Source: Nocardioides sp. zg-DK7169
Lineage (GTDB): Bacteria > Actinomycetota > Actinomycetes > Propionibacteriales > Nocardioidaceae
Length of the DNA: 64,000 bases
NCBI RefSeq assembly: GCF_013155365.1
Contig: NZ_JABJRA010000013.1
Location: 62,001 to 126,000, forward strand
Direction: 5' to 3'
Of the stretch, positions 8,343 through 16,782 are shown in pieces. The notes under the pieces are model-generated. The model made no database searches. It was given only the letters and a program-made list of their open reading frames with translations, and was not told the origin of the DNA. Within the stretch, counting starts at the first letter, position 1, and each line of letters opens with the position of its first letter. Both the position numbers and the translations under genes were made by a program.

Positions 8343-9208
8343 GCCTGGTCCTCGGCGAGGAGGAACGCCTCGACGGTGCTCTCCCAGGCGGCCTTCTGCT
8401 CGATCATCGCCCAGTGCCCGCACTGGGAGAAGATGTGCACCTGCACGTCGGGGATCGTGCGCATCGGGATCAGCATCTGGTCCATCGGGCTGACGCGGTC
8501 GTCGCGGCCCCAGGTGATGAGGGTCTTGGCGCGGATCTGGTCGAACTGCGCCCAGCCGGGGGTGCCGTGGGTGGAGTCGTCGGTGCGCGCGAAGGTCGCC
8601 TCGATCGCGGCGCGGCTGTACATCCGGCGGGCGACCTCGAGGGTCTCCGGCTCGGTCGCCTGCTGCCAGCGCTGCTCGATGAGCTCCTCGGTGACCATCG
8701 ACTGGTCGAAGACCATGGAGCGCAGCCAGGAGATCAGCCGGTCGCGGGTGGGGTTCTCGGTGAAGTCGACGAGCAGCTTGATGCCCTCGCCCGGGGCCGG
8801 GCTCAGGATGTTGCGCCCGATGCCGCCGACGGTCACCATGCGGCGCACGCGCTGGGGCTGCTCGATCGCGAAGCGTGCCGCCACGCTGCCGCCCATCGAG
8901 TTGCCGATGATGTCGACCTGGTCGAGGCCGAGCCCGTCGAGGAACTCCCCGACCGCCGGCAGGGCCGCCATCATCGGGTGCTTGTCGGTGGTGTCGCTGA
9001 CCCCGAAGCCGGGGAACTCCAGCACCAGGCAGCGGAAGTTCTTGGCGAACCGGGCCAGGTTGTCGCCGAAGTTGCGCCACCCGGTGACGCCGGGGCCGGA
9101 GCCGTGCAGCATCAGCAGCGGCGGCCCGTCACCCGCCTCGTGGTAGCGCAGGACGCCGGAGGCGGTGGTCAGCTCGCGGAGCGTGGATTCATGCGTCAGG
9201 TCACTCAC
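8339..9208 (-). CDS. hsaD: 4,9-DSHA hydrolase HsaD
   Basis: 289 residues, an alpha/beta-hydrolase of the C-C bond (MCP) hydrolase group. The catalytic triad is visible as S104 in GNSMGG, an Asp at about 236 in WGRDDRV, and H265 in CGHWAM; HGSGPG supplies the oxyanion loop. HsaD splits the meta-cleavage product from HsaC into HIP and a 2-hydroxydienoate handled by HsaEFG. It is the first gene of the hsaD-kstD-kshB transcript. Its 245-nt upstream region is shared with divergent hsaB and contains a TCCCGGTCACTGGGA motif. Confidence 0.95.
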   Translation of the reverse strand: MSDLTHESTLRELTTASGVLRYHEAGDGPPLLMLHGSGPGVTGWRNFGDNLARFAKNFRCLVLEFPGFGVSDTTDKHPMMAALPAVGEFLDGLGLDQVDIIGNSMGGSVAARFAIEQPQRVRRMVTVGGIGRNILSPAPGEGIKLLVDFTENPTRDRLISWLRSMVFDQSMVTEELIEQRWQQATEPETLEVARRMYSRAAIEATFARTDDSTHGTPGWAQFDQIRAKTLITWGRDDRVSPMDQMLIPMRTIPDVQVHIFSQCGHWAMIEQKAAWESTVEAFLLAEDQA

Positions 9209-9250
9209 CCCGCCACGGTAGGAACGGCGTCGGGCCCCGTCCCGTGGAGA

Positions 9251-9265
9251 TCCCGGTCACTGGGA
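9251..9265. promoter_or_regulatory. 15-bp inverted-repeat motif between hsaD and hsaB (candidate operator)
   Basis: TCCCGGTCACTGGGA, 43-57 nt upstream of hsaD and about 190 nt upstream of hsaB. Same arms and conserved central A as the copy before hsaA. Confidence 0.45.
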
Positions 9266-9453
9266 GGTGGCCGGGTGCGCGTCTCGGCGGCGGCGGGGCG
9301 GCCGGGCGTCGCAGGGACCGGGGCCACTCAACGAGACCCCCGCCGGCGCGCTGGTACGGCGGGCGTACGTTGGCGCCATTGAGCAGGCAACAGCCCGGCC
9401 CGGACGAGGACCAGCAGGTCGACGCGGGCACCGGGTCAGGAAGGAGCGAGGCC

Positions 9454-9996
9454 ATGACGAGCACCCAGATCACCGGACCGTCACCACTGGAGATGCGTCG
9501 GGCGATGGGGTCCTTCGCCACCGGTGTCACCGTCGTGACCGGCTACGACGGCGAGGAGCCGGTCGGCTTCGCCTGCCAGTCCTTCGCCTCGGTGTCCCTC
9601 GAGCCCCCGCTCGTGCTCTTCTGCGCCGACCACCGCGGTCGCGCCTGGCCGCGGATCCGCACCAGCGGCCGGTTCACGGTCAACGTCCTCGGCGAGGACC
9701 AGACCGACCTGTGCAACCGCTTCGGATCCAGCCGCGGCGCCAAGTTCGAGGGCCTGGACTTCGACACCTCCGCGATCGGGACCCCAAGCCTGCCGGGCGT
9801 GCTGATGCGCGTGCACGCCGAGGTGAGCGAGGTCCACGTCGCCGGCGACCACGACGTCGTCATCGGCCGCGTCCTCGACCTCGAGACCCCTGCCGCCGAC
9901 CGCCCGATGCTCTTCTTCCGCGGCAAGTTCGGCGTCGAGGACCAGCACGAGTACACCGCCCCCGACCTGTGGGGCTGGGGCGACCACTGGGGCTGA
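9454..9996 (+). CDS. hsaB: Flavin reductase HsaB
   Basis: 180 residues from the ATG at 9454, chosen because AGGAAGGAG precedes it; the upstream open frame has no such site. Flavin-reductase-like fold with MRRAMGSFATGVTVVT at the N-terminus, SFASVSLEPPLVLFC and FTVNVLGEDQ, typical of the HsaB/HpaC group. It uses NADH to make reduced flavin for HsaA. It is transcribed alone, divergent from hsaD, and closed by a strong bidirectional terminator. It could also serve the HsaA-like proteins at 33283 and 57702, neither of which has a reductase gene beside it. Confidence 0.92.
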   Translation: MTSTQITGPSPLEMRRAMGSFATGVTVVTGYDGEEPVGFACQSFASVSLEPPLVLFCADHRGRAWPRIRTSGRFTVNVLGEDQTDLCNRFGSSRGAKFEGLDFDTSAIGTPSLPGVLMRVHAEVSEVHVAGDHDVVIGRVLDLETPAADRPMLFFRGKFGVEDQHEYTAPDLWGWGDHWG

Positions 9997-10056
9997 GGCC
10001 CCTGCGTGTCTTTCCGCGCGCACCCCGCGCGCAGCCCCCGGCACCGACCTACACAT

Positions 10057-10097
10057 GTCAGCAGGCCCCCGTTCCATCGGAACGGGGGCCTGCTGAC
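10057..10097. terminator. Strong bidirectional terminator between hsaB and the IclR gene
   Basis: Perfect 19-bp stem (10057-10075 with 10079-10097) and a 3-nt loop, between converging genes ending at 9996 (+) and 10122 (-). Confidence 0.85.
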
Positions 10098-10121
10098 GTG
10101 TGCGGGATGATCGCCGGGCGA

Positions 10122-11009
10122 TCAGATCCAGTCGCCGCCCTCGCTGGCCGCGACCAGCCGGCTCATCGTCTCGGTGGACCAGGCGCCCTCCGGGCGCACG
10201 ACGCTACGACGGGTGACGCGGGCGCGCTGGATCTCCAGGCCGGGGAACAGCGCCACGGAGACCGCGCGGCCGGCCTTGAGGACCAGCGGGGCGAGCCGCT
10301 CGACCGGGGCGCTCGTGTCGCCGACGAGCGAGATCGCGCCGAGCGGGCCCTCGGGGCCGCGGACGGCCACGGCCACGCAGGCGATGTCGGGGAAGCTCTC
10401 CCCGCGCTCGAAGGCCAGGCCGTTGCGGCCGCGGATGCGGTGCAGCTCGTGGTGGAGCGTGGGCAGGTCGCCGATGGTGCGGCCGGTGAACCGGCTGAGG
10501 CCGGCCTCGAGCCGCTCGTCGACCTCCTCGGGGGAGAGCCAGGCGAGCATCGCCTTGCCGAGCGCCGTGGAGTGGGCGGGGGCGCGGCCGCCGACCCGCG
10601 AGGGGACGGAGGCGGCGAAGCGCCCGCCCATCTTGTCCAGGTAGTGCACCTCGGCGCCCTCGAGCACCGCGAGGTGGGCGACCATGCCGGTGCGCACCTG
10701 GAGCTCGTGCAGCACCGTGGAGGCCTCGGCGCGCAGATCGCCGTGGGCCTTGTCTCCACCGCCGAGCTCGAGCGCCCGCTGACCCAGCGCGTAGCCGAAG
10801 CTGGTGTGCGTCAGCCAGTGCAGCCGCACCAGCTGGTCGAGGATCCGGTGGGTCGTCGATCGGGGCAGGTGGGTCGCCCGGGCGACCTCCTCCAGGGTCA
10901 GTCGCACCGACGGGCTCGTGAACGCCTCGAGGATGAGCGACATGCGCTCCACCATCGACGGCGGCAGCTGCCTCGGTTCGACGACCGGCTCCACACCCTG
11001 TGCGCTCAT
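10122..11009 (-). CDS. IclR-family transcriptional regulator (steroid cluster, copy 1)
   Basis: 295 residues from the ATG at 11009, which has GGGAGG 5-6 nt upstream; an ATG seven codons earlier is less well placed. The N-terminal winged helix (LTLEEVARATHLPRSTTHRILDQL, about residues 40-62 in two stretches) is followed by an IclR effector domain. It is closely similar in layout and wording to the regulator at 34531-35415, and both have the same GGAGGAYGTCRTGAG leader around the start codon, so they are recent paralogues. It sits between hsaB and an LLM operon, with candidate operators at 9251 and 11131 on either side. It probably controls steroid genes; the ligand is unknown. Confidence 0.9.
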   Translation of the reverse strand: MSAQGVEPVVEPRQLPPSMVERMSLILEAFTSPSVRLTLEEVARATHLPRSTTHRILDQLVRLHWLTHTSFGYALGQRALELGGGDKAHGDLRAEASTVLHELQVRTGMVAHLAVLEGAEVHYLDKMGGRFAASVPSRVGGRAPAHSTALGKAMLAWLSPEEVDERLEAGLSRFTGRTIGDLPTLHHELHRIRGRNGLAFERGESFPDIACVAVAVRGPEGPLGAISLVGDTSAPVERLAPLVLKAGRAVSVALFPGLEIQRARVTRRSVVRPEGAWSTETMSRLVAASEGGDWI

Positions 11010-11130
11010 GACGTCCTCCCCACACCCCAAAACTGAAATTCATTCTGCCTACGTGGCGACCGTAACAAGACCCCGGCTGAAAAGGAAGCGAAACGCCGCG
11101 ACCCGACCCTCCGGCCGGGGCCCGGGGCAC

Positions 11131-11145
11131 ACCCGCTCATCGGGA
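11131..11145. promoter_or_regulatory. 15-bp inverted-repeat motif upstream of the LLM operon (candidate operator)
   Basis: ACCCGCTCATCGGGA, 67-81 nt upstream of the LLM gene and about 120 nt upstream of the divergent IclR gene. Confidence 0.5.
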
Positions 11146-11211
11146 GCGCGAGGGGTGGTCGGCGCTGCCCGATGCTTGGATGAGCCGCAATTCCCCCGGC
11201 GAAGGAGACCC

Positions 11212-12069
11212 ATGCAGATCGGCATCACCAGTCCCGTGCTCACGGCCAACCCGGGGGCGCACGCCGCCTGGGAGGCCGACGCCGGCATCGAGGAGCTCGC
11301 CCAGATCGCCCGCACGGCGGACACCCTGGGCCTGCACCACATGACCTGCAGCGAGCACGTCGCGGTCCCCGTCGAGGTCGCCGAGCAGCGCGGCGCGACG
11401 TACTGGGACCCGCTGGCGACCTTCGGCTACCTGGCCGCGCAGACCACGCAGCTGCGACTGATGACCCAGGTGCTCGTCATCGGCTACCACCACCCGCTGG
11501 CCATCGCGAAGCGCTACGGCACCCTGGACCGGATCAGCAACGGACGCCTGATCCTCGGCATCGGCGTCGGCTCGCTGGAGGAGGAGTTCGACCTCCTCGA
11601 CGCCACCTTCGAGGGCCGCGGCGCGATCGCCGACGACGCGCTCGCCGCCCTGCGCGCCAGCCTCGGCCGCTCCCAGCCCGAGTACGACGGCACCCACTAC
11701 CGCTTCTCCGGCTTCGTCGTCGAGCCGCACGCGGTGCAGGAGCGGGTCCCGCTGGTGATCGGCGGGCGCACGGCCCGCTCGCTGCGCCGCGCCGTCGAGC
11801 TCGGCGACGGGTGGGTGCCCTTCGGCCTCTCCCTGGAGCAGCTCTCCGGGATGCTCTCGGCCCGCGAGCTGCCCGAGGACTTCCAGGTCTACTTCTCCCC
11901 CGGCCGCATGCTCGACCCGATCGGCGACCCCGAGGACACCGCGACCCGGCTGCGCCGGGTACGCGAGGCCGGCGCCACGGTCGTCACCACGAGCGTCGAG
12001 GCCACCGGCGCCGCGCACTACTGCGACCAGCTCGAGGCGCTCGCGGCCATCGCCACGCAGATCGACTGA
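11212..12069 (+). CDS. LLM-class F420-dependent oxidoreductase (luciferase-like)
   Basis: 285 residues from the ATG at 11212, preceded by GAAGGAGA; the longer frame upstream is shadow over the IclR gene. Luciferase-like TIM-barrel features are LGLHHMTCSEHV, RLMTQVLVIGYHHPLAIAKRYGTLDRIS and GIGVGSLEEEFDLL. Such enzymes use F420 or FMN for hydride transfer. It starts a three-gene operon with a SnoaL-like protein and an SDR, next to the ring A/B genes. Substrate unknown; a steroid intermediate is inferred only from location. Confidence 0.88.
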   Translation: MQIGITSPVLTANPGAHAAWEADAGIEELAQIARTADTLGLHHMTCSEHVAVPVEVAEQRGATYWDPLATFGYLAAQTTQLRLMTQVLVIGYHHPLAIAKRYGTLDRISNGRLILGIGVGSLEEEFDLLDATFEGRGAIADDALAALRASLGRSQPEYDGTHYRFSGFVVEPHAVQERVPLVIGGRTARSLRRAVELGDGWVPFGLSLEQLSGMLSARELPEDFQVYFSPGRMLDPIGDPEDTATRLRRVREAGATVVTTSVEATGAAHYCDQLEALAAIATQID

Positions 12070-12132
12070 CGCCCCCCGGCCGTCCGGCCGGACCCCCGCC
12101 GTACCGACCCGTCACACCACGAGGAGCCACCC

Positions 12133-12627
12133 ATGACCGACGACCGGATCGCCGCGCTCGAGAAGCGCCTGCAGACCCTCGAGGACGAGCGCGAGATCGT
12201 CCAGCTGCTCGCCGGGTACGGCGCCCTCGCGGACTCCGGCAGCGCCGAGGAGCTCGCCGCCATCTGGGAGCCCGACGGCGTCTACGACAACGACGAGATC
12301 TCCATGGTCGGCAACGCCGAGCTGGTCGCGATGGTGAGGTCCTCGCGCCACCAGGGCTGGATCGGCAACGGCGCGGCCCACTTCAACGGCCCCGTCAAGG
12401 TCACCGTCGACGGCGACACCGCCGTCGCGGTCAACCACTCGCTGATGGTCATCCACGAGGACGGCCGCTTCGTCGTACGACGTGCCACGGCCAACCACTG
12501 GGAGCTGAGCCGTGGCGCCGAGGGCTGGCGGGTCACCGTGCGCACCGGCCGGCTGCTCGACGGCCGCCCGGAGGCCCGCGACCTGCTGGCCGCCGGCGCC
12601 CGCGGCCAGCGCCTCGAGCGGGCATGA
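12133..12627 (+). CDS. SnoaL-like/NTF2-fold protein
   Basis: 164 residues; AGGAG lies 7 nt before the start. An N-terminal helix (RIAALEKRLQTLEDEREIVQ) leads to an NTF2-like domain with YGALADSGSAEELAAIWEPDGVYD, typical of SnoaL-like and ketosteroid-isomerase-like small enzymes. Those folds host isomerases, dehydratases and hydrolases, so function cannot be fixed. It overlaps the following SDR start by 4 nt. In a steroid cluster an isomerase or hydratase role is plausible but not shown. Confidence 0.85.
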   Translation: MTDDRIAALEKRLQTLEDEREIVQLLAGYGALADSGSAEELAAIWEPDGVYDNDEISMVGNAELVAMVRSSRHQGWIGNGAAHFNGPVKVTVDGDTAVAVNHSLMVIHEDGRFVVRRATANHWELSRGAEGWRVTVRTGRLLDGRPEARDLLAAGARGQRLERA

Positions 12628-13415
12628 GCGGCCGGCTCGAGGGCCGCGTCGCGGTCGTCACGGGCGCCGGTGACGGGATCGGCGCGGGCGTCGCGCGGCT
12701 GTTCGCCGCCGAGGGTGCGCGCGTGCTGGTCGCCGAGATCGACGAGGAGAAGGGCCGCGCGGTCGCCGAGGAGATCGGCGGGCTGTTCGTGCGCGTCGAC
12801 GTCACCGACCGCGAGCAGGTCGAGGGCATGGTCGCCACCGCCGTCGACACCTGGGGCCGCATCGACGTCCTGGTCAACAACGCCTGGGGCTCGGTCGGCC
12901 ACCTCGGCCGGGTCGAGCACAAGAGCGACGAGACCCTCGAGCGCGGCTTCACGATGGGCTACTTCGGGCCGTTCTGGGCGATGCGCGCCGCGTTCCCGCA
13001 CATGTTGGCTGCCGGCTGGGGCCGGGTGATCAACATGGTCAGCCTCAACGGTGTCAACGCCCACATCGGGTCGCTGGAGTACAACAGCGCCAAGGAGGCG
13101 CTGCGCACCCTCACCCGCACCGCCGCGCGCGAGTGGGCGCCCACCGGTGTCGTGGTCAACGCGATCGCCCCCGGCGCCAAGACCGCCGCGCTGAACCGCC
13201 GGATCGCGCAGAACCCCGACATCGCGGCCGCCGTGGACTCGGCCAACCCGATGGGCCGCCTCGGCGACCCGCTGACCGACATCGCCCCGGTGGCGCTGTT
13301 CCTGGCCAGCGAGGACAGCCGCTACGTCACCGGCAACACGATCTTCGCCGACGGCGGCGGTCACATCAACGGCGTCGCGTGGGCCCCGGAGCTCCCCGAC
13401 GAGCCCGCCGGCTGA
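12624..13415 (+). CDS. Short-chain dehydrogenase/reductase
   Basis: 263 residues from the ATG overlapping the upstream stop (ATGA). TGAGDGIGAG is the cofactor motif, VNNAW the structural motif, and Ser in MVSLNG with YNSAK the catalytic residues. The segment LFLASEDSRYVTGNTIFADGG is the usual SDR C-terminal signature. Last gene of the LLM-SnoaL-SDR operon, closed by a hairpin terminator at 13438-13477. Likely oxidises or reduces a steroid-derived alcohol/ketone; substrate unknown. Confidence 0.88.
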   Translation: MSGRLEGRVAVVTGAGDGIGAGVARLFAAEGARVLVAEIDEEKGRAVAEEIGGLFVRVDVTDREQVEGMVATAVDTWGRIDVLVNNAWGSVGHLGRVEHKSDETLERGFTMGYFGPFWAMRAAFPHMLAAGWGRVINMVSLNGVNAHIGSLEYNSAKEALRTLTRTAAREWAPTGVVVNAIAPGAKTAALNRRIAQNPDIAAAVDSANPMGRLGDPLTDIAPVALFLASEDSRYVTGNTIFADGGGHINGVAWAPELPDEPAG

Positions 13416-13437
13416 GCGCAGCCTCCCCCGAACGCGC

Positions 13438-13477
13438 GACGGGCCGGGACCCCACCTCGGTGGGATCCCGGCCCGTC
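13438..13477. terminator. Bidirectional terminator hairpin
   Basis: 19-nt arms (13438-13456 and 13459-13477) pair with one mismatch. It lies between the SDR stop (13415, +) and the synthetase stop (13504, -). Confidence 0.82.
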
Positions 13478-13503
13478 GTCGTACGCCGGGGCTCGGGCCA
13501 GGA

Positions 13504-15171
13504 TCAGGAGAGCGAAGCCGGCAGGTGCGCGGCGCGGCCGTGCTCGATGAACTCCTGCTCGAGCTCCTTGCGGGCCACGTCGTCGAGGGCGACGTACTCG
13601 GCCGTGCGGCCGACCCGCACGAAGACCGGGTCGGTGGTCTGCCAGGCGGCGTGGCGCAGCGGCGCCTTGTTGATCTTGCCGCTGCCGGTCAGCGGCATCG
13701 CGTCGATGATCCGCACGAACGAGGGCCACCACTTGGCGCCCATGTCGGGCTGTGCGGCGAGGTACTCGCCGAAGGCCACCGGGTCGAAGACGGCGCCGGG
13801 CTCGAGCTCGAGGACCGTCATCACCCGGTCGCCGGTGCGCGGGTCGGGCACCGCGAAGACCGGCGCGATCGCGACGCCCTCGGCGCGCGCCAGGATCCGC
13901 TCGACCGGCGCGGCGGAGAAGTTCTCGCTGTCCACGCGCAGCCAGTCCGAGGAGCGGCCGGCGAAGTAGAAGAACCCGTCGGCGTCGCGGTAGCCCAGGT
14001 CGCCGGACCAGAAGTCCTCGCCCTTGACCCGGTCGGCCATCGCCTCGGGGTTCTTGTAGTAGCCCTCGAAGGTGTGGGCGAGACCCACCGCGACGATCTG
14101 CCCGACCGCGGCGGGGTCGACCAGGCGGCCGGCCTCGTCGAAGCGGGCCCGCGGGCACTCCTCGCCGGTCGCCTCGTCGAGGATCCGCACGTCCAGGTCG
14201 CCGGCCGGGCGCCCCAGCGCTCCGCTCGGGGTGTCCGGGGTCCGGTTGATCCGGAAGACGCCCTCGCTGAGGCCGTAGCCCTCCATGACCTCGCAGCCGA
14301 AGCGCTCGGCGAAGCGTGCCACGTCGGCCTCCGAGGCCTCGGTGCCGTAGGCCAGCTGCAGGGTGCTGGTGCGGTCGCGCGGGTCCTCGGGACGGGTCAG
14401 CGCGTAGGACAGCGCGCGGCCCACGTAGTTGACGTAGGTCGCCCCCGCCCGGTGGATGTCGTCGGCGAAGGCGCTGGCGGAGAACTTGCGGGTCATCGAG
14501 ACCGTCGCGCCGATCACCATCGCGGGTGCCAGGTTCATCATCACGGCGTTGCCGTGGAACAGCGGCATGCACAGGTAGGTGACCGAGGAGCGCTCCAGGC
14601 GCACGCGCCCGACGATCGCCTCGACGAGGCGGGCCAGGCGGCCCTGCCCGACGATGACCGCCTTCGGCGCGCCGGTGGAGCCGGAGCTGAACAGCAGCAT
14701 CGCGATGTCCTCGGGCGCCGGCGTGACGTCGGGCAGCGCCGCGCCCCGGTGCGGCGCGAGGAACTCGGCGTACTCGGGAGTGTCCACGTCGTACACCCGC
14801 TCGCGGGGCACGCCGTGCTCGGTGCCCTCGACCAGGTGGCGCAGGCGCGACTCGGTGACGATCACGTCGACGTCCGCGTGCCGCACGTCCTGGGCGATCT
14901 CCGGGGCGCTGCGGCTGGCGTTGATGCCGATGACGACCGCACCGGCCAGGGCGCCGCCGCCGATCCAGAAGACGAAGTCCGGGACGTTCTCCAGCAGCAC
15001 GCCGACGTGGATCTGGCGGCCCTCGGGGGCCGGCACCGACGCCGTCAGGGCCGCCGCGCGCGTGGCGGACTCGGCGACGACCTCGTCCCAGGTCCACTGG
15101 CGGTCCTCGAAGCGCAGCCCGACGGCGTCGTCACCGACGCGGCTGCGCACGATCTCTGCGAATGTCTGCAT
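13504..15171 (-). CDS. Acyl-CoA synthetase (AMP-forming), FadD17/FadD19-like
   Basis: 555 residues; GGAGGAA precedes the ATG. The AMP-binding P-loop is LLFSSGSTGAPKAV (about residue 170), followed by GYGLSEG, the SGDLGYRDADGFFYFAGR hinge block and the C-terminal lysine in SGKINKAP. It should activate a carboxylic acid to its CoA thioester. Within a steroid cluster the likely substrate is the oxidised side-chain acid, feeding the beta-oxidation operon at 19489-31370, but a propionate-bearing ring intermediate cannot be excluded. A candidate operator lies 66-80 nt upstream, at the stop codon of the transporter gene. Confidence 0.9.
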   Translation of the reverse strand: MQTFAEIVRSRVGDDAVGLRFEDRQWTWDEVVAESATRAAALTASVPAPEGRQIHVGVLLENVPDFVFWIGGGALAGAVVIGINASRSAPEIAQDVRHADVDVIVTESRLRHLVEGTEHGVPRERVYDVDTPEYAEFLAPHRGAALPDVTPAPEDIAMLLFSSGSTGAPKAVIVGQGRLARLVEAIVGRVRLERSSVTYLCMPLFHGNAVMMNLAPAMVIGATVSMTRKFSASAFADDIHRAGATYVNYVGRALSYALTRPEDPRDRTSTLQLAYGTEASEADVARFAERFGCEVMEGYGLSEGVFRINRTPDTPSGALGRPAGDLDVRILDEATGEECPRARFDEAGRLVDPAAVGQIVAVGLAHTFEGYYKNPEAMADRVKGEDFWSGDLGYRDADGFFYFAGRSSDWLRVDSENFSAAPVERILARAEGVAIAPVFAVPDPRTGDRVMTVLELEPGAVFDPVAFGEYLAAQPDMGAKWWPSFVRIIDAMPLTGSGKINKAPLRHAAWQTTDPVFVRVGRTAEYVALDDVARKELEQEFIEHGRAAHLPASLS

Positions 15172-15236
15172 ATCTCATTCCTCCGGGGGTCGGACGCGCC
15201 GATGCAAGCAGCCTCGGCACGGGCAGGGCAGGGTTC

Positions 15237-15251
15237 TCCCGCTCATCGGAA
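15237..15251. promoter_or_regulatory. 15-bp inverted-repeat motif upstream of the acyl-CoA synthetase gene
   Basis: TCCCGCTCATCGGAA, 66-80 nt upstream of the synthetase start and overlapping the last codons of the upstream MFS gene. One arm position is degenerate relative to TCCCG/CGGGA. Confidence 0.45.
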
Positions 15252-16676
15252 GCGACGTGGCCGGCCCAGGAGCAGCGACAGCACCGCTGCGACCAGGGAG
15301 AGGCCGAATCCGCTCAGTCCGCCGACGACGAAGCCGATGTGGCTCGTCTGCAGACCGTCCTCGGCGAGGACGTCGAGGATGGCGAGCGCGACCGCGCTGC
15401 CGATCGACATGCCGAGGAACCGGAGCACGAGGTTGAGGCTGAGGGCGCTGCTGGTCTCGGCAGCCGGGACGTGCCGCATCATCAGCCAAGGCATCGAGTT
15501 GAAGGTCATGCCGCTGCCGAGGCCGCCGATGAGCAGCACCAGCATCACCTGCCACAGCTCCTGGTGCCAGCGCGCCAGCACCAGGTTGGCCAGGGCGAAG
15601 GACAGGCAGCCCAGGGGCAGCAACAGGTCCGGGCGGATCACGTTGCCCAGCCGCAGCGCCAGGCGCGAGCCCACCACGCTCGCGGCGGCGTACGGCGTGA
15701 GCATCAGCCCGGCGACCGCCACCGACCGGCCCAGGCCGTAGCCGTGGTCGGAGTCGGTCTGCACCAGGATCATGACCAGCGAGAGCATCACGTACATCCC
15801 GCAGCCGGCGAGCAGCCCGGCCACGTTGGCGGCCGCGACGCCGCGGCGTACCGCGATGCGCACGTCGACCAGCGGGTTGCGGGCTCGCAGCAGCCAGATC
15901 ACGCAGACCGCGTAGAGCACGAGCCCGCCGCCGACGACCGCCGCGGTGAGCGGCGAGGCGTAGCCCCAGCCGTCGGCCTGGCTGACGCCGAGCAGCAGGG
16001 CGAAGGTGGCGCAGCTGAGCAGGACCGCACCGACCCAGTCGACGCCGGGCGGCGCCGGCTCGGCGCTGCGCGGCACGAGCAGCAGCGCCACGACGAAGGC
16101 GAGGGCGCACATCGCGAAGGCGAACCAGAAGGCGCCGCGGATGCCGCCGACGGTGGCGACCAGGGCGGTCACCGGGAAGCCGAGGCCTGCCGCGGTGACG
16201 TTCGCGACCGAGATCGCGGACACCGCCGGACGGATCCGGTGCTCGGCCAGCTCGGTGCGGGCCACCGACATCAGGAGGGGCACGATCGCGAAGGCCATGC
16301 CGGTGAGCGTGCGGCCCGCCAGGAGCGCCTCGAAGCCGAGCGGCAGCGCCCCGAGGAGCGTCCCGAGCGCGGCGAGCGCCACGCAGGTGAGCAGGACCGG
16401 CCGGCGCCGCCGCCCCGCCCCCAGGCGTCCCACGACGGGGGTGGCCACCGCGCCGGTGATGAGCGTGACCGTGAGCGTCCACTGGGCCGCGACCAGCGAG
16501 ACGCCCTCGGCGCGGGCGATGCCCGGCACGAGGGGCGAGCCGAGGCTGCCCACGATCCCGGTCACCGTGGTGACGAACAGGATCCCGGGCAGCAGCCAGC
16601 GCCGGCGCCGGGCGCTGAGGCCGCCGTCCGTGGCGGCACGCGCGCCGGTGCTCGCGGGAGGCGCTGGTCGCCGCAC
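15243..16676 (-). CDS. MFS transporter, DHA2 drug-resistance-like
   Basis: 477 residues if started at the GTG at 16676, which has GAAGG about 6 nt upstream; an ATG at 16751 would add a 25-residue arginine/proline-rich leader. Around 14 hydrophobic segments are visible, with GRLGAGRRRRPVLLT as the loop 2-3 motif and RTLTGMAFAIVP following. This is a proton-linked exporter layout. It sits upstream of the acyl-CoA synthetase in the same direction, so it may export or import a steroid or its intermediates; substrate is not readable. Confidence 0.88.
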   Translation of the reverse strand: MRRPAPPASTGARAATDGGLSARRRRWLLPGILFVTTVTGIVGSLGSPLVPGIARAEGVSLVAAQWTLTVTLITGAVATPVVGRLGAGRRRRPVLLTCVALAALGTLLGALPLGFEALLAGRTLTGMAFAIVPLLMSVARTELAEHRIRPAVSAISVANVTAAGLGFPVTALVATVGGIRGAFWFAFAMCALAFVVALLLVPRSAEPAPPGVDWVGAVLLSCATFALLLGVSQADGWGYASPLTAAVVGGGLVLYAVCVIWLLRARNPLVDVRIAVRRGVAAANVAGLLAGCGMYVMLSLVMILVQTDSDHGYGLGRSVAVAGLMLTPYAAASVVGSRLALRLGNVIRPDLLLPLGCLSFALANLVLARWHQELWQVMLVLLIGGLGSGMTFNSMPWLMMRHVPAAETSSALSLNLVLRFLGMSIGSAVALAILDVLAEDGLQTSHIGFVVGGLSGFGLSLVAAVLSLLLGRPRRFR

Positions 16677-16724
16677 GGTGGGCCTTCGCTTTCCTGGCGC
16701 CGTGGCGCCGGGTCGTTCACTGGC

Positions 16725-16754
16725 GGGGTGGACCGGCCCTCGCCGGTCCACCCC
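16725..16754 (-). terminator. Terminator hairpin downstream of the solute-binding lipoprotein gene
   Basis: Perfect 12-bp stem GGGGTGGACCGG (16725-16736) with CCGGTCCACCCC (16743-16754) and a 6-nt loop, 29 nt past the stop at 16783. Confidence 0.75.
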
Positions 16755-16782
16755 GGTCCTGCGGGCCGGGTGGGGCCGGAGG

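Noticed and set aside
5586..9146. Open frame of 1186 codons on + opposite kshB, kstD and hsaD
   Set aside because: Antisense shadow: composition follows the complement of real genes with visible catalytic residues; Arg/Gly/Ala/Val-rich with no motifs. Same applies to long + frames at 1750-3315 and 22327-27441.
9209..9453. KstR (TnnAACnnGTTnnA) operator between hsaD and hsaB
   Set aside because: I looked for this motif here and upstream of hsaA and hsaE and saw no convincing match by eye.
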